From NCBI GenBank assembly GCA_905479945.1, contig CAJQOP010000016.1:1-35504 (forward strand): a DNA stretch of 35,504 nt. Direction: 5' to 3'. The translations under genes were made by a program, and so were the position numbers. The DNA comes from an uncultured Glaciecola sp. (GTDB lineage Bacteria > Pseudomonadota > Gammaproteobacteria > Enterobacterales > Alteromonadaceae). Shown here in pieces: positions 1 through 8,331 of the stretch. How positions within the stretch are numbered: position 1 is the stretch's first letter; the number at the start of each line of letters is the position of its first letter. The notes under the pieces were generated by a model that was not told where the DNA came from, made no database searches, and saw only the letters and a program-made list of their open reading frames with translations.

Positions 1-110
<110 letters not shown>

Positions 111-116
111 ATTTAC

Positions 117-806
117 TTATTGACGCCATAGTCGTTTGTTAATGGCGGCTTCATTAATTTCTACTAGTTCTGGGTCATGCGTAGGTAGCAGTTCTTGTAA
201 TAACGAACGCGAGAACGAAATACTATTGAGTGTTTTGTTGCCATAAACGGGACATTCAAAGTATCGCTCAAATTCCGCTTGTGCTGATGATTCGATCGGA
301 AAGGTAAAATGTACCGAGGTAGCTGGAATGGTTTTTGAGGCCGCCATTCGAAACATCTTCAAAAAAAAACCCACCCCTAATTGAATTGCGCATGGATGCA
401 CTTTTACTTTTGGGTCTAAGGTTAATTTTGACTGGTATTCAATGACCAACTCGTCTTGTTTTTCAACAAGCTCTATTTGCATGGCAGTGTTGATCATTTG
501 ACTACCATTAATAAAGTGCCGTAAACCATCTTCTAGATTTACGCTGGCCATCCACGCTAGACCTATGCCTTTTAAGTAAGTTGGTTGAAACAAAGACGCA
601 GCGACCAAGCCTAATTGTTCATTGTCTGTAGCTTCGACACTGCGTTGCCACAAGGCCGTCATGGTTTCCATTGCAATGCGTTGATTTATATCTGTCTTTT
701 CTAAAACGATACCTGACTGCTTAAAAACATCATCTGAATTCACGTCATAAACGGACAAAACCTGTGCAATAAGTTTTGGGATAGTGGCGAGTGTAGTTTG
801 TGTCAT
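117..806 (-). pseudogene. AraC-family regulator truncated before its HTH domain
   Basis: The 229 residues match the N-terminal ligand-binding/dimerisation half of AraC-type regulators of the arabinose-binding-like class (usual length about 330-340). Typical features are the LFQPTYLKGIGLAWMAS stretch and the LLPTHDPELVEINEAAIN segment that normally leads into the DNA-binding part. The expected C-terminal double HTH of about 100 residues is absent. The frame ends in RLWRQ followed by a stop, only 6 bp from the stop codon of an IS110-type transposase on the other strand. The simplest reading is that the IS inserted at the domain junction and its end supplies the last few codons. The product could still bind ligand or dimerise but should not bind DNA by itself. 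The start is an ATG at 804-806 without a clear Shine-Dalgarno. Confidence 0.75.
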
Positions 807-1034
807 AGTGGTTCGGATCGCGACAATTGCATAACCGCAGTTTAGCTACAGCATATAAAAGTGGCAAATACCTTACACAACTTCACTGACAAATGCATCA
901 TTGTCACCAATTGCACACATTTTGGCGCCTAATGAGGCGCAAGCAAACCCATCCTCAGTCAAACTATCACCATCGTTTAGGAAATACTTTACGAACTTTA
1001 ACAACGTGACATTTATTACAGAGGAACTCAAGCA

Positions 1035-1622
1035 ATGAACATAGGAAGATTCTTAACGCTTACCATTATCGCTTTAGGATTGAGCACATTACCGACAGTC
1101 GCTAACGCGAAAGTTGAACGAAAACACGCATCAACTGCGGTTCAGACAATCGATAAGGACCACCGTATAAAAGAAAGGCGTGGGATTGTCCATACTCTGC
1201 CTATTCGCAGAGGACATAAAAACGTTATTGTTCCTCGTCACCGCCATGTGCACAAAACGATTGTCGTGCGTCGATACGGACATGCCTATTTGGGCTATGG
1301 TGGATTCTATAATGATGATGATGCTTGGAAATGGTTAGCTTTTACTGCCATCACTATGAAAATACTAGACAATCTTAATGAGCAAGCGCAACGCGAACAC
1401 GAAGCCGCACAGATAAAAGCAACGTCAGCGCCAGTGGGAGAAAAAATCACTTGGAATACTCAGACGTCGACCGGCTATGTTGTGGCGACAAAACAAGGCA
1501 AAAACGAAAGTGGTCAACAATGCAGAGAGTTTTTACAAGAAGTCACCGTAGGTGGGAAAACAGAACAAGCATATGGTACAGCCTGTTTACAGCCCGACGG
1601 CGCTTGGAAAATTATCAGTTAA
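1035..1622 (+). CDS. Exported His/Arg-rich protein with a 17 kDa surface-antigen-like C-terminus
   Basis: A 195-residue protein with a clear signal peptide (hydrophobic core about residues 8-20, cleavage likely after VANA near 25). A basic, histidine-rich stretch follows (residues about 50-85, including PRHRHVHK), then a Gly/Tyr segment. The C-terminal 60 residues, with CREFLQEVTVGGKTEQAYG and QPDGAWKI, resemble the beta-sandwich end of the 17 kDa surface-antigen family (17kDa_Anti_2 type). The start is supported by GAGG 10 nt upstream of the ATG. It is the first of four co-directional genes for small envelope proteins. The His-rich part might bind metal, but no enzymatic role can be read. 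Periplasmic or outer-membrane location is inferred. Confidence 0.75.
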   Translation: MNIGRFLTLTIIALGLSTLPTVANAKVERKHASTAVQTIDKDHRIKERRGIVHTLPIRRGHKNVIVPRHRHVHKTIVVRRYGHAYLGYGGFYNDDDAWKWLAFTAITMKILDNLNEQAQREHEAAQIKATSAPVGEKITWNTQTSTGYVVATKQGKNESGQQCREFLQEVTVGGKTEQAYGTACLQPDGAWKIIS

Positions 1623-1692
1623 GGGCTACAGGGTAAATCAACCAAGAACTGAGTTATCTGAAGAACTATTTTAAATCAAACAAGGAATTATC

Positions 1693-2181
1693 ATGAAACG
1701 TATTTTATTTATTAGCTTGAGCTTATTACTAATTTTAGGTTTTTCTAACCAGGCATTTGCTGACAATCTAACTATTAAGTGGCAAAACCCAGAAAAATAT
1801 ACCGATGTAAAGTCAGCAACAGAAAGCCAAAAGCGTTATGAAAAGCGAGTTATAGATGAATTAACAGAGCACTTTGAACAACTTGCTAAACAATTACCGG
1901 TTAATACGACCTTAAAAGTAAAGGTTTCGAATGTTGATTTAGCTGGGAATATCGAATATGTAGGAGTAAATCGAATAAGAGTCATGAAAGACATTCATGG
2001 TCCAACAATATCGTTAACTTACACACTTATAGATAATACAAAGGAGGTCTTACTAATGGGTGAGGAAAAAGTCAGAAGTCGGGATTATCTGCAACGAACG
2101 TCAAATCGTTACAAAAATGACTTTCTTGCATATGAAAAGAACATGCTGACCAAATGGTTTAGTACGACCTTTATTAACTAA
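1693..2181 (+). CDS. DUF3016 family exported protein
   Basis: A 162-residue protein with a signal peptide (residues 1-23, cleavage after AFA). The mature part has the features I associate with DUF3016: an early WQNPEKYTDV motif, ESQKRYEKR, a DVDLAGN motif, an IRVMKDI motif, a GEEKVRSRDYL segment and a terminal KNMLTKWFSTTF. Length is normal for the family, so the gene looks intact. AAGGAA lies 6 nt upstream of the ATG. The function of the family is unknown; it is a periplasmic protein common in Alteromonadales and relatives. It sits 70 bp after the preceding exported protein on the same strand, so co-transcription is possible. Confidence 0.85.
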   Translation: MKRILFISLSLLLILGFSNQAFADNLTIKWQNPEKYTDVKSATESQKRYEKRVIDELTEHFEQLAKQLPVNTTLKVKVSNVDLAGNIEYVGVNRIRVMKDIHGPTISLTYTLIDNTKEVLLMGEEKVRSRDYLQRTSNRYKNDFLAYEKNMLTKWFSTTFIN

Positions 2182-2207
2182 ATCGTTTAGTTAACTGGCA
2201 CCTAATT

Positions 2208-2257
2208 GGATTACCCATCAGCTCTTTCCTTAGTGATTTCAGGTGATTGGGTAATCC
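2208..2257 (+). terminator. Inverted repeat after the DUF3016 gene
   Basis: GGATTACCCA (2208-2217) and TGGGTAATCC (2248-2257) form a perfect 10-bp stem. TCA and TGA just inside it can extend the stem across one extra T. The loop is about 24-30 nt and no T-run follows on either strand, so this is not a classic intrinsic terminator. Its position 27 bp after a stop codon, and before the promoter region of the next gene, suggests a role in 3'-end formation or mRNA protection. Confidence 0.4.
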
Positions 2258-2332
2258 TCATCGATAGACATAGTTAACCCTGTTGAGTATAATCTCACTG
2301 ATTGGTAGACAAGAAACTAGAGGGTTAACACT

Positions 2333-2779
2333 GTGACACCTTATGAGATGCTGGACCTAGCACTTTCACTCAGTAACCGGATAGATACTCATTGGACACT
2401 GTTCATATCGGTACACTTGGCCCTGATCGGCGGCATTATATATATTGATAGGCCTTTGTATAAAAAAGAAAAGTTAGCAGCTGCTATTATTTATACTGGA
2501 TTTGCCATAATTAATTTTTACATGATGCGTAACCAAGCACAATTTTTAGAAAGCATTTATCAGCAAGTATTCAATATAAGAGACTTGGCTTGTTGTAATG
2601 GTAATGTCGTTATCGATCACGTGGTTAAACTGCATGAGATGGGTAAAGCTGGTTTGACAATGTGGAGTATTTTTGTCACCCATATCGCTATGTATATCAT
2701 CTTATTATTATCTATCATTTATGACGGAAAACTGCCCAATAAACGACTGATAAGAAAGCCATCTAGTCGAATAAAGTAG
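2333..2779 (+). CDS. Small membrane protein of unknown function, three predicted TM helices
   Basis: A 148-residue protein that I do not recognise. Hydrophobic segments lie at about residues 20-40 (WTLFISVHLALIGGIIYID), 48-65 and 112-132, joined by short loops. The loop between helices 2 and 3 contains two adjacent cysteines (DLACCNGN). The tail is basic. The start is a GTG at 2333, supported by GAGGG 9 nt upstream and by the absence of an earlier start in frame. It is followed after 25 bp by a DUF3313 lipoprotein on the same strand, so the two probably share a transcript. The integral-membrane location is clear from composition; a function is not. Confidence 0.65.
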   Translation: MTPYEMLDLALSLSNRIDTHWTLFISVHLALIGGIIYIDRPLYKKEKLAAAIIYTGFAIINFYMMRNQAQFLESIYQQVFNIRDLACCNGNVVIDHVVKLHEMGKAGLTMWSIFVTHIAMYIILLLSIIYDGKLPNKRLIRKPSSRIK

Positions 2780-2804
2780 CATCAAACACAAAAGGAGTTA
2801 AATT

Positions 2805-3497
2805 ATGGATTCACGCAAGCTTGCCTGTTTCATCTTATTCATTTCTATTCTCTGTATCAGTGGTTGCTCAAGCACATTGAGACCTGTTCAATCCGGCTTC
2901 CTAGGCGATTATTCCCAACTTAAATCATCTAAAAAGTTTGACGACACACAAATTTATCGAGCCCCTCAATTCAACAAAGAATCCCTAGCACAGGTAACAA
3001 AAATACACCTAGTACCATTTGAGATTTGGTTTAAACAAGATAGCGCTGAAAATGTGCTAAAAATTAACCCCAGAAAATTAACACAGCTAAGTCAGTATTT
3101 TCATACTCAGATGTCATTGAAATTAGAAAAAAACTATGAAATCGTTGACAAAATTACCAACGAGACACTTATAATTCAGGGCGCTTTTTCAGATATAAAA
3201 GTAACCACACCTGGAATATCTGTGACAGATTTTATACCTGTGCGAGTCGTGTTAAACGCGGGTAACGCGGCTTATTTAACTATGACCAGCCAACAAGATG
3301 TCATCACTGAAGTCGCTATTGAAGTAGAATTTTTAGCTGGTAGTGACAATGCCAGATTATTTGCAATGACGGCTTCAAAACAAATGGACTTGACTGTAGC
3401 AATGGAAGATGGCAATACTCAAGCAGTTAAGCTAGTACTAGACACATGGATTGATAACTTTGTCACTACATTGGCCGAAGTGCGAAATCAAGGGTGA
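2805..3497 (+). CDS. DUF3313 family lipoprotein
   Basis: A 230-residue protein with a lipoprotein signal peptide and lipobox ISGC (Cys21 lipidated). The mature N-terminus, with SGFLGDYSQLK, is the hallmark of DUF3313 lipoproteins. A GNAAYLTMTSQQDVITEVAIEVE-like beta-rich region and a C-terminal VLDTWIDNFV helix are also typical of the family. Length is normal. AAGGAG is well spaced before the ATG. It is the last gene of the plus-strand envelope cluster and faces the DUF4136 lipoprotein gene, with 47 bp between the two stops. The family is predicted to sit in the inner leaflet of the outer membrane; no biochemical role is established that I know of. Confidence 0.82.
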   Translation: MDSRKLACFILFISILCISGCSSTLRPVQSGFLGDYSQLKSSKKFDDTQIYRAPQFNKESLAQVTKIHLVPFEIWFKQDSAENVLKINPRKLTQLSQYFHTQMSLKLEKNYEIVDKITNETLIIQGAFSDIKVTTPGISVTDFIPVRVVLNAGNAAYLTMTSQQDVITEVAIEVEFLAGSDNARLFAMTASKQMDLTVAMEDGNTQAVKLVLDTWIDNFVTTLAEVRNQG

Positions 3498-3544
3498 GGT
3501 CAATTTCACCCCTCTAACAAGACTCCAGCAAAAAATAAAAATGC

Positions 3545-4156
3545 TTATTGTTCTTCTTCGGGTGGAAAGAATTCCATCAGTCTGTGTACCGCTTTATTCA
3601 TATTGTTCTTTGCTTTATTGACATCAACCAAGCGATTCGGTGAGCCACTATTTGCATCTGTTTCAAATTCTTTTTCTGCGACCCCTCGCCAAAAGACCAT
3701 GTTATTGTTTGGGTCGATAAAGTCAACCACCACTGTGCCTCTGCCTGATACTTCGGCGTTTGTGTTGTATCCTCCAGTTTTTACCGGATCTCTTTTTAAC
3801 CCATCGCTTCTGTTCCATTTGAATGCCAAACCTGTGCCTTCGTATGTTTGAAAAGTATCCAGATTAACATCCGTTGTCGCCTTAATTTCATAGCTTATAA
3901 AGAAGTCTACGGGTCCTTGGTCTTTCCTTTGGTAACCCTTGGAGGAAAGTGATTCATTCAAGTTTGCTACAAGTGCCGAAGACAACTCTGGAAACGCGCT
4001 TTTAGCGCTATTGTCCTTCCATCGATAGGTCTTTAAATTGTCGAAATCAACCTGTTTGTAACCGAATTGATAGCTAATCGGGGCACTACTGGTACAAGAT
4101 GCTAAAGTCAGTATAAAACCTAAGCATACTAATAAACGTGTATTGAATGAACTCAC
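3545..4156 (-). CDS. DUF4136 family lipoprotein
   Basis: A 203-residue lipoprotein with a hydrophobic leader and lipobox LASC (Cys21 with the start used here). The mature part follows the DUF4136 plan: VDFDNLKTYRWKD near the start, a VDFFISYEIKA strand, a GRGTVVVDFID segment, then VFWRGVAEKEF and a final MEFFPPEEEQ. I chose the GTG at 4154-4156 because it gives a standard lipoprotein leader. A TTG 51 nt upstream (4207) is in frame but adds a basic Ser/Pro-rich extension, and neither start has a strong Shine-Dalgarno. The stop faces the DUF3313 gene across 47 bp. These proteins are outer-membrane-associated with unknown function. Confidence 0.8.
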   Translation of the reverse strand: MSSFNTRLLVCLGFILTLASCTSSAPISYQFGYKQVDFDNLKTYRWKDNSAKSAFPELSSALVANLNESLSSKGYQRKDQGPVDFFISYEIKATTDVNLDTFQTYEGTGLAFKWNRSDGLKRDPVKTGGYNTNAEVSGRGTVVVDFIDPNNNMVFWRGVAEKEFETDANSGSPNRLVDVNKAKNNMNKAVHRLMEFFPPEEEQ

Positions 4157-4207
4157 TGTATTTTTCTTCTTTGTTCTTCTTGGAGGTGAGGACGAATATA
4201 TGCGCAA

Positions 4208-4824
4208 AGAACCGACAAAACAACTGTCTATGGCGTTTTTTTATTTTATTTTTCTTATAGCCGCACTATAGGATAATACTACACCTCCAGTAGGCTGGAG
4301 TGTGCTGGTGGAACTAATATTTACGCAATATAGATCGCAAAATAGCCTGATATGTAAACTCATTCTGTTTTCACGATTCAAAACCGCCAAGTATTTTTTA
4401 TAAAAATTGGGATATGACCTTGTCGCCTGAAGTTGATGTTTGTCTGCTTTACCTGAAACTTATCTACTACAAGCTTAACGTCTTCCGTAATATAAACCAA
4501 AACATCTTTTCTAAGTATCAACGCTTTACTCGACTACGGCGGCTTTTGGATGTTCTTTGTCAGTCATATTAATAGAAAAAGTTACAAAGTTCTGCTTAAT
4601 CTGCCATCTTTTTCACAAAACAGATGAAGGTACATTGATATCTAAATTGACGCTTCTAACCTCAGAATGCAAATAGCCAATTAAACGATAAGACTAAGCA
4701 GTATATGAGGGGCCGCTTTATTATGATTGGTCTATTGTATTCGTCTAGACTGGAACTTAAAGCGCAACTATGCGTATTCAAAGGCATGTTGCGCCATGTG
4801 AGTATTTGAACTAAGTAGCTTAGC
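4208..4824. other. Non-coding AT-rich stretch
   Basis: About 620 bp between two minus-strand genes with no convincing coding frame on either strand. It holds a small stem (CTCCAG/CTGGAG around 4288-4303) and a terminator-like hairpin at 4762-4794, listed separately. The rest is AT-rich, with no similarity I recognise to tRNA, known ncRNA or IS ends. It marks the left edge of an accessory-looking patch that runs to about 7.5 kb. Confidence 0.5.
4762..4794 (-). terminator. Terminator-like hairpin after the gene at 4825
   Basis: Read on the minus strand, GCGCAAC-ATGC pairs with GCAT-(A)-GTTGCGC, giving an 11-bp stem with one bulged A and a 10-nt loop. It is followed by TTTAAG. It lies 31 bp beyond the stop of the minus-strand gene at 4825. 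The T-run is short, so the strength of termination is uncertain. Confidence 0.5.
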
Positions 4825-5547
4825 TTAACCGATGATGCTGCAAAAATTATCGATTTCGCTTATCATCGATTGTCTTATCTCTTCTCCACAGTCTGTGGAC
4901 TCTCGTCTGAAGTTGTGACCGTCCCACACGACGTAAGACTCATTCAGTAAAGCTTCGGCTTTGTCGCGAATACCCTCAAGTAATTCGTTGATCTCTCTAG
5001 CCGAAATTTCTGGGGCTACTCTAAAAGTTTCTTCGATCCCGTAAAAAACTCGTGGTGGAGAATATTGTTTATCTGTCTTTGCTATGTATAGTTCATTCGT
5101 TTCATGATCCAAAAACAAACAAACAGGGAAAGGCATATTAAACTCAGAATCGCCCATGCTCTCATACAGTGGCATACTTTCAGTCGATTTAAACTTATGC
5201 ACATTTACTACTTTGCGAACCAATTGCGCATCTTGAAGCGTTACAATAAACCTTTCTAAAAATCGTTCGTGACGCTTTACACTTGATGTGCAATTGACTT
5301 GTTTAACAAATGATTTAACAAAATCTTCGACATTCGTTTTCACCGGAAGTGAATGAATAAGATCGTTGTGCGAGTTATAATTTAAAGATTTTGCGACAAT
5401 CGATTGATGTGTTGTCAATTTTAAGCGAATTGAATCTCTAGATTCTAAGAGTTGCTTTAATACCGCGTTGAGCACATTCAGCGCTCTTTTATCGTCGATG
5501 AAAAGTGTAAGATTTTTAGTGCTTGAATCACTATGATCGAAATACAT
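4825..5547 (-). CDS. Protein of unknown function, 240 residues
   Basis: I do not recognise this protein. It is soluble, with no signal peptide or membrane segment, and is mixed alpha/beta by composition. Residues about 45-65 (HQSIVAKSLNYNSHNDLIH) have the A-x-x-LGY-x-x-x-x-x-L look of a short helical motif found at the N-terminus of several plasmid- and island-borne hypothetical proteins; this is a weak resemblance. The C-terminal third is acidic. AGAGGAT lies 6 nt upstream of the ATG at 5547, so the start is sound. A terminator-like hairpin follows, and the nearest upstream gene encodes an AlpA-type regulator on the same strand. The context suggests accessory DNA. Confidence 0.6.
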   Translation of the reverse strand: MYFDHSDSSTKNLTLFIDDKRALNVLNAVLKQLLESRDSIRLKLTTHQSIVAKSLNYNSHNDLIHSLPVKTNVEDFVKSFVKQVNCTSSVKRHERFLERFIVTLQDAQLVRKVVNVHKFKSTESMPLYESMGDSEFNMPFPVCLFLDHETNELYIAKTDKQYSPPRVFYGIEETFRVAPEISAREINELLEGIRDKAEALLNESYVVWDGHNFRRESTDCGEEIRQSMISEIDNFCSIIG

Positions 5548-5822
5548 AAGAATATCCTCTTGCAGTTACTCGTCTCTTTGCCTATTGGCTTTGCTGCAAA
5601 TATTCATATGTTGAAAATTAATGCTAACAGTACACTGGCGTATGTGTGAGACCCACAGGTAGCCAACCTCGTCACCGAAGTAACTGTATAAACATACACT
5701 ATATTTATTTTTAGTCAAGCATTGAAGTCGACACATATAGTATTACTTAGAGTGACCATTCGTTCCGAATTTTGTTCTTGTTAATACTTGTCCTTATAGC
5801 TGCTTGCCTAATTAATATTGTT

Positions 5823-5999
5823 TTATCGATTTACCAGCCACTCATTTATAACATCTTTATTCCAACCAACAAATCTGGGGCCCAACTGAATTGGCTCAGG
5901 TAAATAACCTGTGCGCCGCCAATTCCAAAGCGTTACCGTACTTACACCTAGTTCCTTTGCTAGTTGCTTGGGTCTCACGATTGCTTGTGTAAAGTGCAT
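5823..5999 (-). CDS. AlpA-type helix-turn-helix regulator, 58 residues
   Basis: A short complete frame: the ATG at 5997-5999 is preceded by GGAGGT at good spacing, and the stop is at 5823-5825. The protein contains RPKQLAKELGVSTVTLWNWRR, then GYLPEPIQLGPRFVGWN and VINEWL. This is the winged-helix/MerR-like DNA-binding fold of the AlpA / phage excisionase family: a recognition helix, a P-x-P-I-x-L-G-x-R turn, and a final W-x-x-x-x-V-x-x-W-L. Such proteins usually control excision or integrase expression in prophages, satellites and integrative islands. The zinc-finger/HTH gene on the plus strand is divergent across 117 bp, probably with shared promoter DNA. No integrase gene is visible, so the element may be a remnant or this may be a standalone regulator. 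Confidence 0.85.
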   Translation of the reverse strand: MHFTQAIVRPKQLAKELGVSTVTLWNWRRTGYLPEPIQLGPRFVGWNKDVINEWLVNR

Positions 6000-6116
6000 A
6001 ACATACCTCCATATTAGTAAAATTCTTCTTATGCACGTTTAATCTATTCCTTTGTCTTAAACGATCCCTTACAATTCCACAATTAAGTGTTTACTATTTT
6101 AATTTGGTTTATTCCC

Positions 6117-6953
6117 ATGCAACAAAAAATTTTCACAACGCTAGCCCCTAAATACTGCAAATGTTGCTGGCGCACAGTGACACAAAAAAACAAGCGAGGG
6201 CATTTTGAAAAATACTGCCACTATCACAAGCCGTCAGGCGAAACTAAGTCTTGCTATATGAAAGCGAGGAGGTCGATAGCAAAGGTTTATTCACGTGAAT
6301 ACAAATATGAAGAGTTACAAAGCAATGAATCAAAAAATAAACGGTTTAGTAAACAACTTAAAGAGGCTAAAGACATAACAGATAAACTTAATCATCTGAT
6401 ATCAGCCTATACCAATGACCCTACAACTCTCTCTATAAAGGACGTTTCGTCTGCAAAAAGTCTAATTGATGAATTACTCAAAGTAACACAAGCTCACTAT
6501 CCACTTACACACGAACACCTTAAAGTACTTACTAATTTATTAGAGCAATCAGCACCAGCTATAACGACAAAAACAGTACTGATAGCAACGCACTTTGCGC
6601 TCGGTAGTAAAGATGAATCCGTAGTTCTTGATGAAATCAAAGCATACGACATAAAAATGGAGAGTGAGGTATGGTTTAATCACCTACTGATAACAATTGC
6701 TAGGTGGGAGGCATTTGCTATAATCGAAATCAAAGCAGAAGAAAAAACTACACGCAGCGACAAAGACTTAAAATTACGTCAAACTATCCAAAATGAGATA
6801 AATAAAGCAAAAATCGCCAACATTAAGCCAAATCAAACAGCCATAGCTAAAACGCTAAACATAAGTAAACAACGGGTTGGAAAACTCATAAAAGAAATGC
6901 ACCAAACTCAAAAAGGTGACAGAAAGTGTGGCAGATTAACTAATATAAAATAA
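6117..6953 (+). CDS. Zinc-finger and C-terminal HTH protein, probably of a mobile element
   Basis: A 278-residue basic protein. Near the N-terminus, Cys14-x2-Cys17 and Cys34-x2-His37, with Cys16 and His29/His35 nearby, could form a zinc site (YCKCCWRT ... KYCHYHKP). The middle is helical. The C-terminus has a helix-turn-helix with NQTAIAKTLNISKQRVGKL at about residues 243-262, similar to replication or partition HTHs. I chose the ATG at 6117; a GTG at 6087 in frame would add ten hydrophobic residues, and neither has a clear Shine-Dalgarno. Divergence from an AlpA-type gene suggests an island or satellite module in which this might be a replication or regulatory protein. That role is inferred from context only. 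Confidence 0.6.
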   Translation: MQQKIFTTLAPKYCKCCWRTVTQKNKRGHFEKYCHYHKPSGETKSCYMKARRSIAKVYSREYKYEELQSNESKNKRFSKQLKEAKDITDKLNHLISAYTNDPTTLSIKDVSSAKSLIDELLKVTQAHYPLTHEHLKVLTNLLEQSAPAITTKTVLIATHFALGSKDESVVLDEIKAYDIKMESEVWFNHLLITIARWEAFAIIEIKAEEKTTRSDKDLKLRQTIQNEINKAKIANIKPNQTAIAKTLNISKQRVGKLIKEMHQTQKGDRKCGRLTNIK

Positions 6954-7011
6954 TTAATCCTATTAAATCAGAATCTTGTGCTTCTTATCTATAAGCAGAT
7001 CCAGAACATAG

Positions 7012-7055
7012 AGTAGTAATTCACTAACCTTTTCAATCGGTTATAAATTACTGCT
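7012..7055 (+). terminator. Hairpin after the zinc-finger/HTH gene
   Basis: AGTAGTAATT (7012-7021) pairs with AATTACTGCT (7046-7055) with a single mismatch. An inner AACC/GGTT stem (7026-7029 with 7039-7042) sits inside. It lies 58 bp after the stop at 6953 and is followed by AATTT. A role in transcription termination is plausible, though the T-run is short. Confidence 0.4.
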
Positions 7056-7089
7056 AATTTGCATTGATAAATGACCCACAATTGCATTG

Positions 7090-7167
7090 AACACGCATGG
7101 GATCACCCCGTTAAGATATGCGGTGGAAAGTAAGCTTTAGGGCTTGCGGTCCACCTCAGGGCGTGTT
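7090..7167 (-). repeat. Nested inverted repeat abutting the VOC gene stop; attC-like in layout
   Basis: Three nested arms: outer AACACGC (7090-7096) with GCGTGTT (7161-7167), middle GGTGGA (7122-7127) with TCCACC (7150-7155), and an apical AAGC/GCTT (7132-7135 with 7142-7145). The outer arm starts 1 bp beyond the TAA stop of the VOC gene, in the context GCTAACAACACGC on the minus strand. That is how integron cassettes end (gene stop inside a TAAC core, followed by an imperfect palindrome). The core sites are imperfect against RYYYAAC and GTTRRRY. It may be a decayed attC site or simply a terminator. Confidence 0.35.
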
Positions 7168-7168
7168 G

Positions 7169-7549
7169 TTAGCTACGCATTTCTACACGCCATGGTGGAT
7201 TGATACGATTTTCACCTGCCCAATAAAGCTTTATTTTATTACCTGATGGGTCATGTAATATGGCCTCTCGCCATAGATAGCTTTGATCTGTTGGTTCTTG
7301 GTCAAAACAAAAACCTTTGGCTTTTAGTTTATTAACCCAGTCATCTAATTTTTCGTGCTCAAAATATATAACAGTCCCACATACAACATCCGAACTTTCT
7401 AATGAAAGTGAAAAAGTTGCGTCACCTTCTGGACATTCGAAACGAGCATAATGCGGTGTATCTACTATTTGAGTAAAGCCTAAATCGCGATAGAACTGAG
7501 TAGACTTATCCATGTTATTAACGGGGAGTGTAACTTGATTTAAATTCAC
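7169..7549 (-). CDS. VOC-superfamily (glyoxalase/bleomycin-resistance fold) protein
   Basis: A 126-residue single-copy VOC protein. It opens with the family's first strand (QVTLPVNNMDKSTQFYRDLG) and carries YARFECPEGDATFSLS and VIYFEHEKLDDWVNKLKAKG. It ends with REAILHDPSGNKIKLYWAGE, where the Glu/Asp-Pro-x-Gly-Asn-x-I motif is typical of the last betaalphabeta unit. The substrate cannot be read. I chose the GTG at 7547-7549 because AGGAGG lies just upstream, though with only 4 nt of spacing; a TTG at 7570 would add seven residues. VOC genes are frequent integron-cassette cargo, and a nested inverted repeat directly follows the stop. The neighbours on both sides are unrelated in function. Confidence 0.82.
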   Translation of the reverse strand: MNLNQVTLPVNNMDKSTQFYRDLGFTQIVDTPHYARFECPEGDATFSLSLESSDVVCGTVIYFEHEKLDDWVNKLKAKGFCFDQEPTDQSYLWREAILHDPSGNKIKLYWAGENRINPPWRVEMRS

Positions 7550-7686
7550 CGAACCTCCTAGTGTACCCAACAGCTTATTATGAAGACTTTATAGTAACAA
7601 CCAGACACTGTCATTTAATAAGCTCTTCCTACTTCGGATACTGGATGCGCAACACTCATCCAATATCCGCCTTCATTTGCCCGCGA

Positions 7687-8328
7687 CTATTTTCTCAGCT
7701 CTTCCATGTCAATAATAAGCTCATCTAGCTTTTTAAACTGACGACCATAAACGATATTGAGGTCCAAGCGATATAGGCTTTCAGCGTATCTCGCTACAAT
7801 CAAGGTTAGCAAGGCTAGCGCGACCAGAATATAATAAGGCTGCCCAAAAATAATGATGCTAGTTGGCAGTGCTTCAACTAACAAGGCAATCAGTTTCGCA
7901 CCCGCTTTGCTTACAATCGCTTGAGTCGCCATACCAAGAAAAAACATCGGATAGAATATCTTATAGTAGCCCGAATACACTTTAATCGAACTTTGTAGCC
8001 AGTTATTGAAGCTCATAATATAGTCATAACTGCTTTGCCCTTTCGACAAATCAACAGACTTTTTGAGTTCTTTTTTAGCAATAATGATCAAAGGCACAAG
8101 TAGGCAACAAATGTATAAACCTAAAAATGGGGCGCCGATAAGACTCATCACAATAAACATAATCAAACTGCCCACCATGATGGCCTTTATGTTGATCGCA
8201 AACATGTTTCGCAACTTATCAACAATATTTTGTGACTTGCGGTTATATAGATCATTAATTTTAGGAGCCGACAAATGCGCCTCGTTAATAAACCCTTCTT
8301 TCCACATCGCTTCAATTGATTTTGTCAT
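7687..8328 (-). CDS. Membrane protein paired with an ECF sigma factor, putative anti-sigma or target
   Basis: A 213-residue protein with two hydrophobic hairpins, at about residues 46-84 and 120-180. The cytosolic N-terminal segment (residues 1-45) and the charged C-terminal helix (KKLDELIIDMEELRK) flank the membrane parts. Its start codon lies 3 nt beyond the stop of the ECF sigma-factor gene, so the two are co-translated in one operon. That position is the usual place of an anti-sigma factor. The N-terminus lacks a recognisable ZAS (His-x3-Cys-x2-Cys) motif, so an anti-sigma role is inferred from gene order only. Confidence 0.6.
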   Translation of the reverse strand: MTKSIEAMWKEGFINEAHLSAPKINDLYNRKSQNIVDKLRNMFAINIKAIMVGSLIMFIVMSLIGAPFLGLYICCLLVPLIIIAKKELKKSVDLSKGQSSYDYIMSFNNWLQSSIKVYSGYYKIFYPMFFLGMATQAIVSKAGAKLIALLVEALPTSIIIFGQPYYILVALALLTLIVARYAESLYRLDLNIVYGRQFKKLDELIIDMEELRK

Positions 8329-8331
8329 GTG

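Noticed and set aside
7012..7055. Second attC-like site after the zinc-finger gene
   Set aside because: It has nested arms but no TAAC/GTTA core next to the stop codon; a terminator is the simpler reading.
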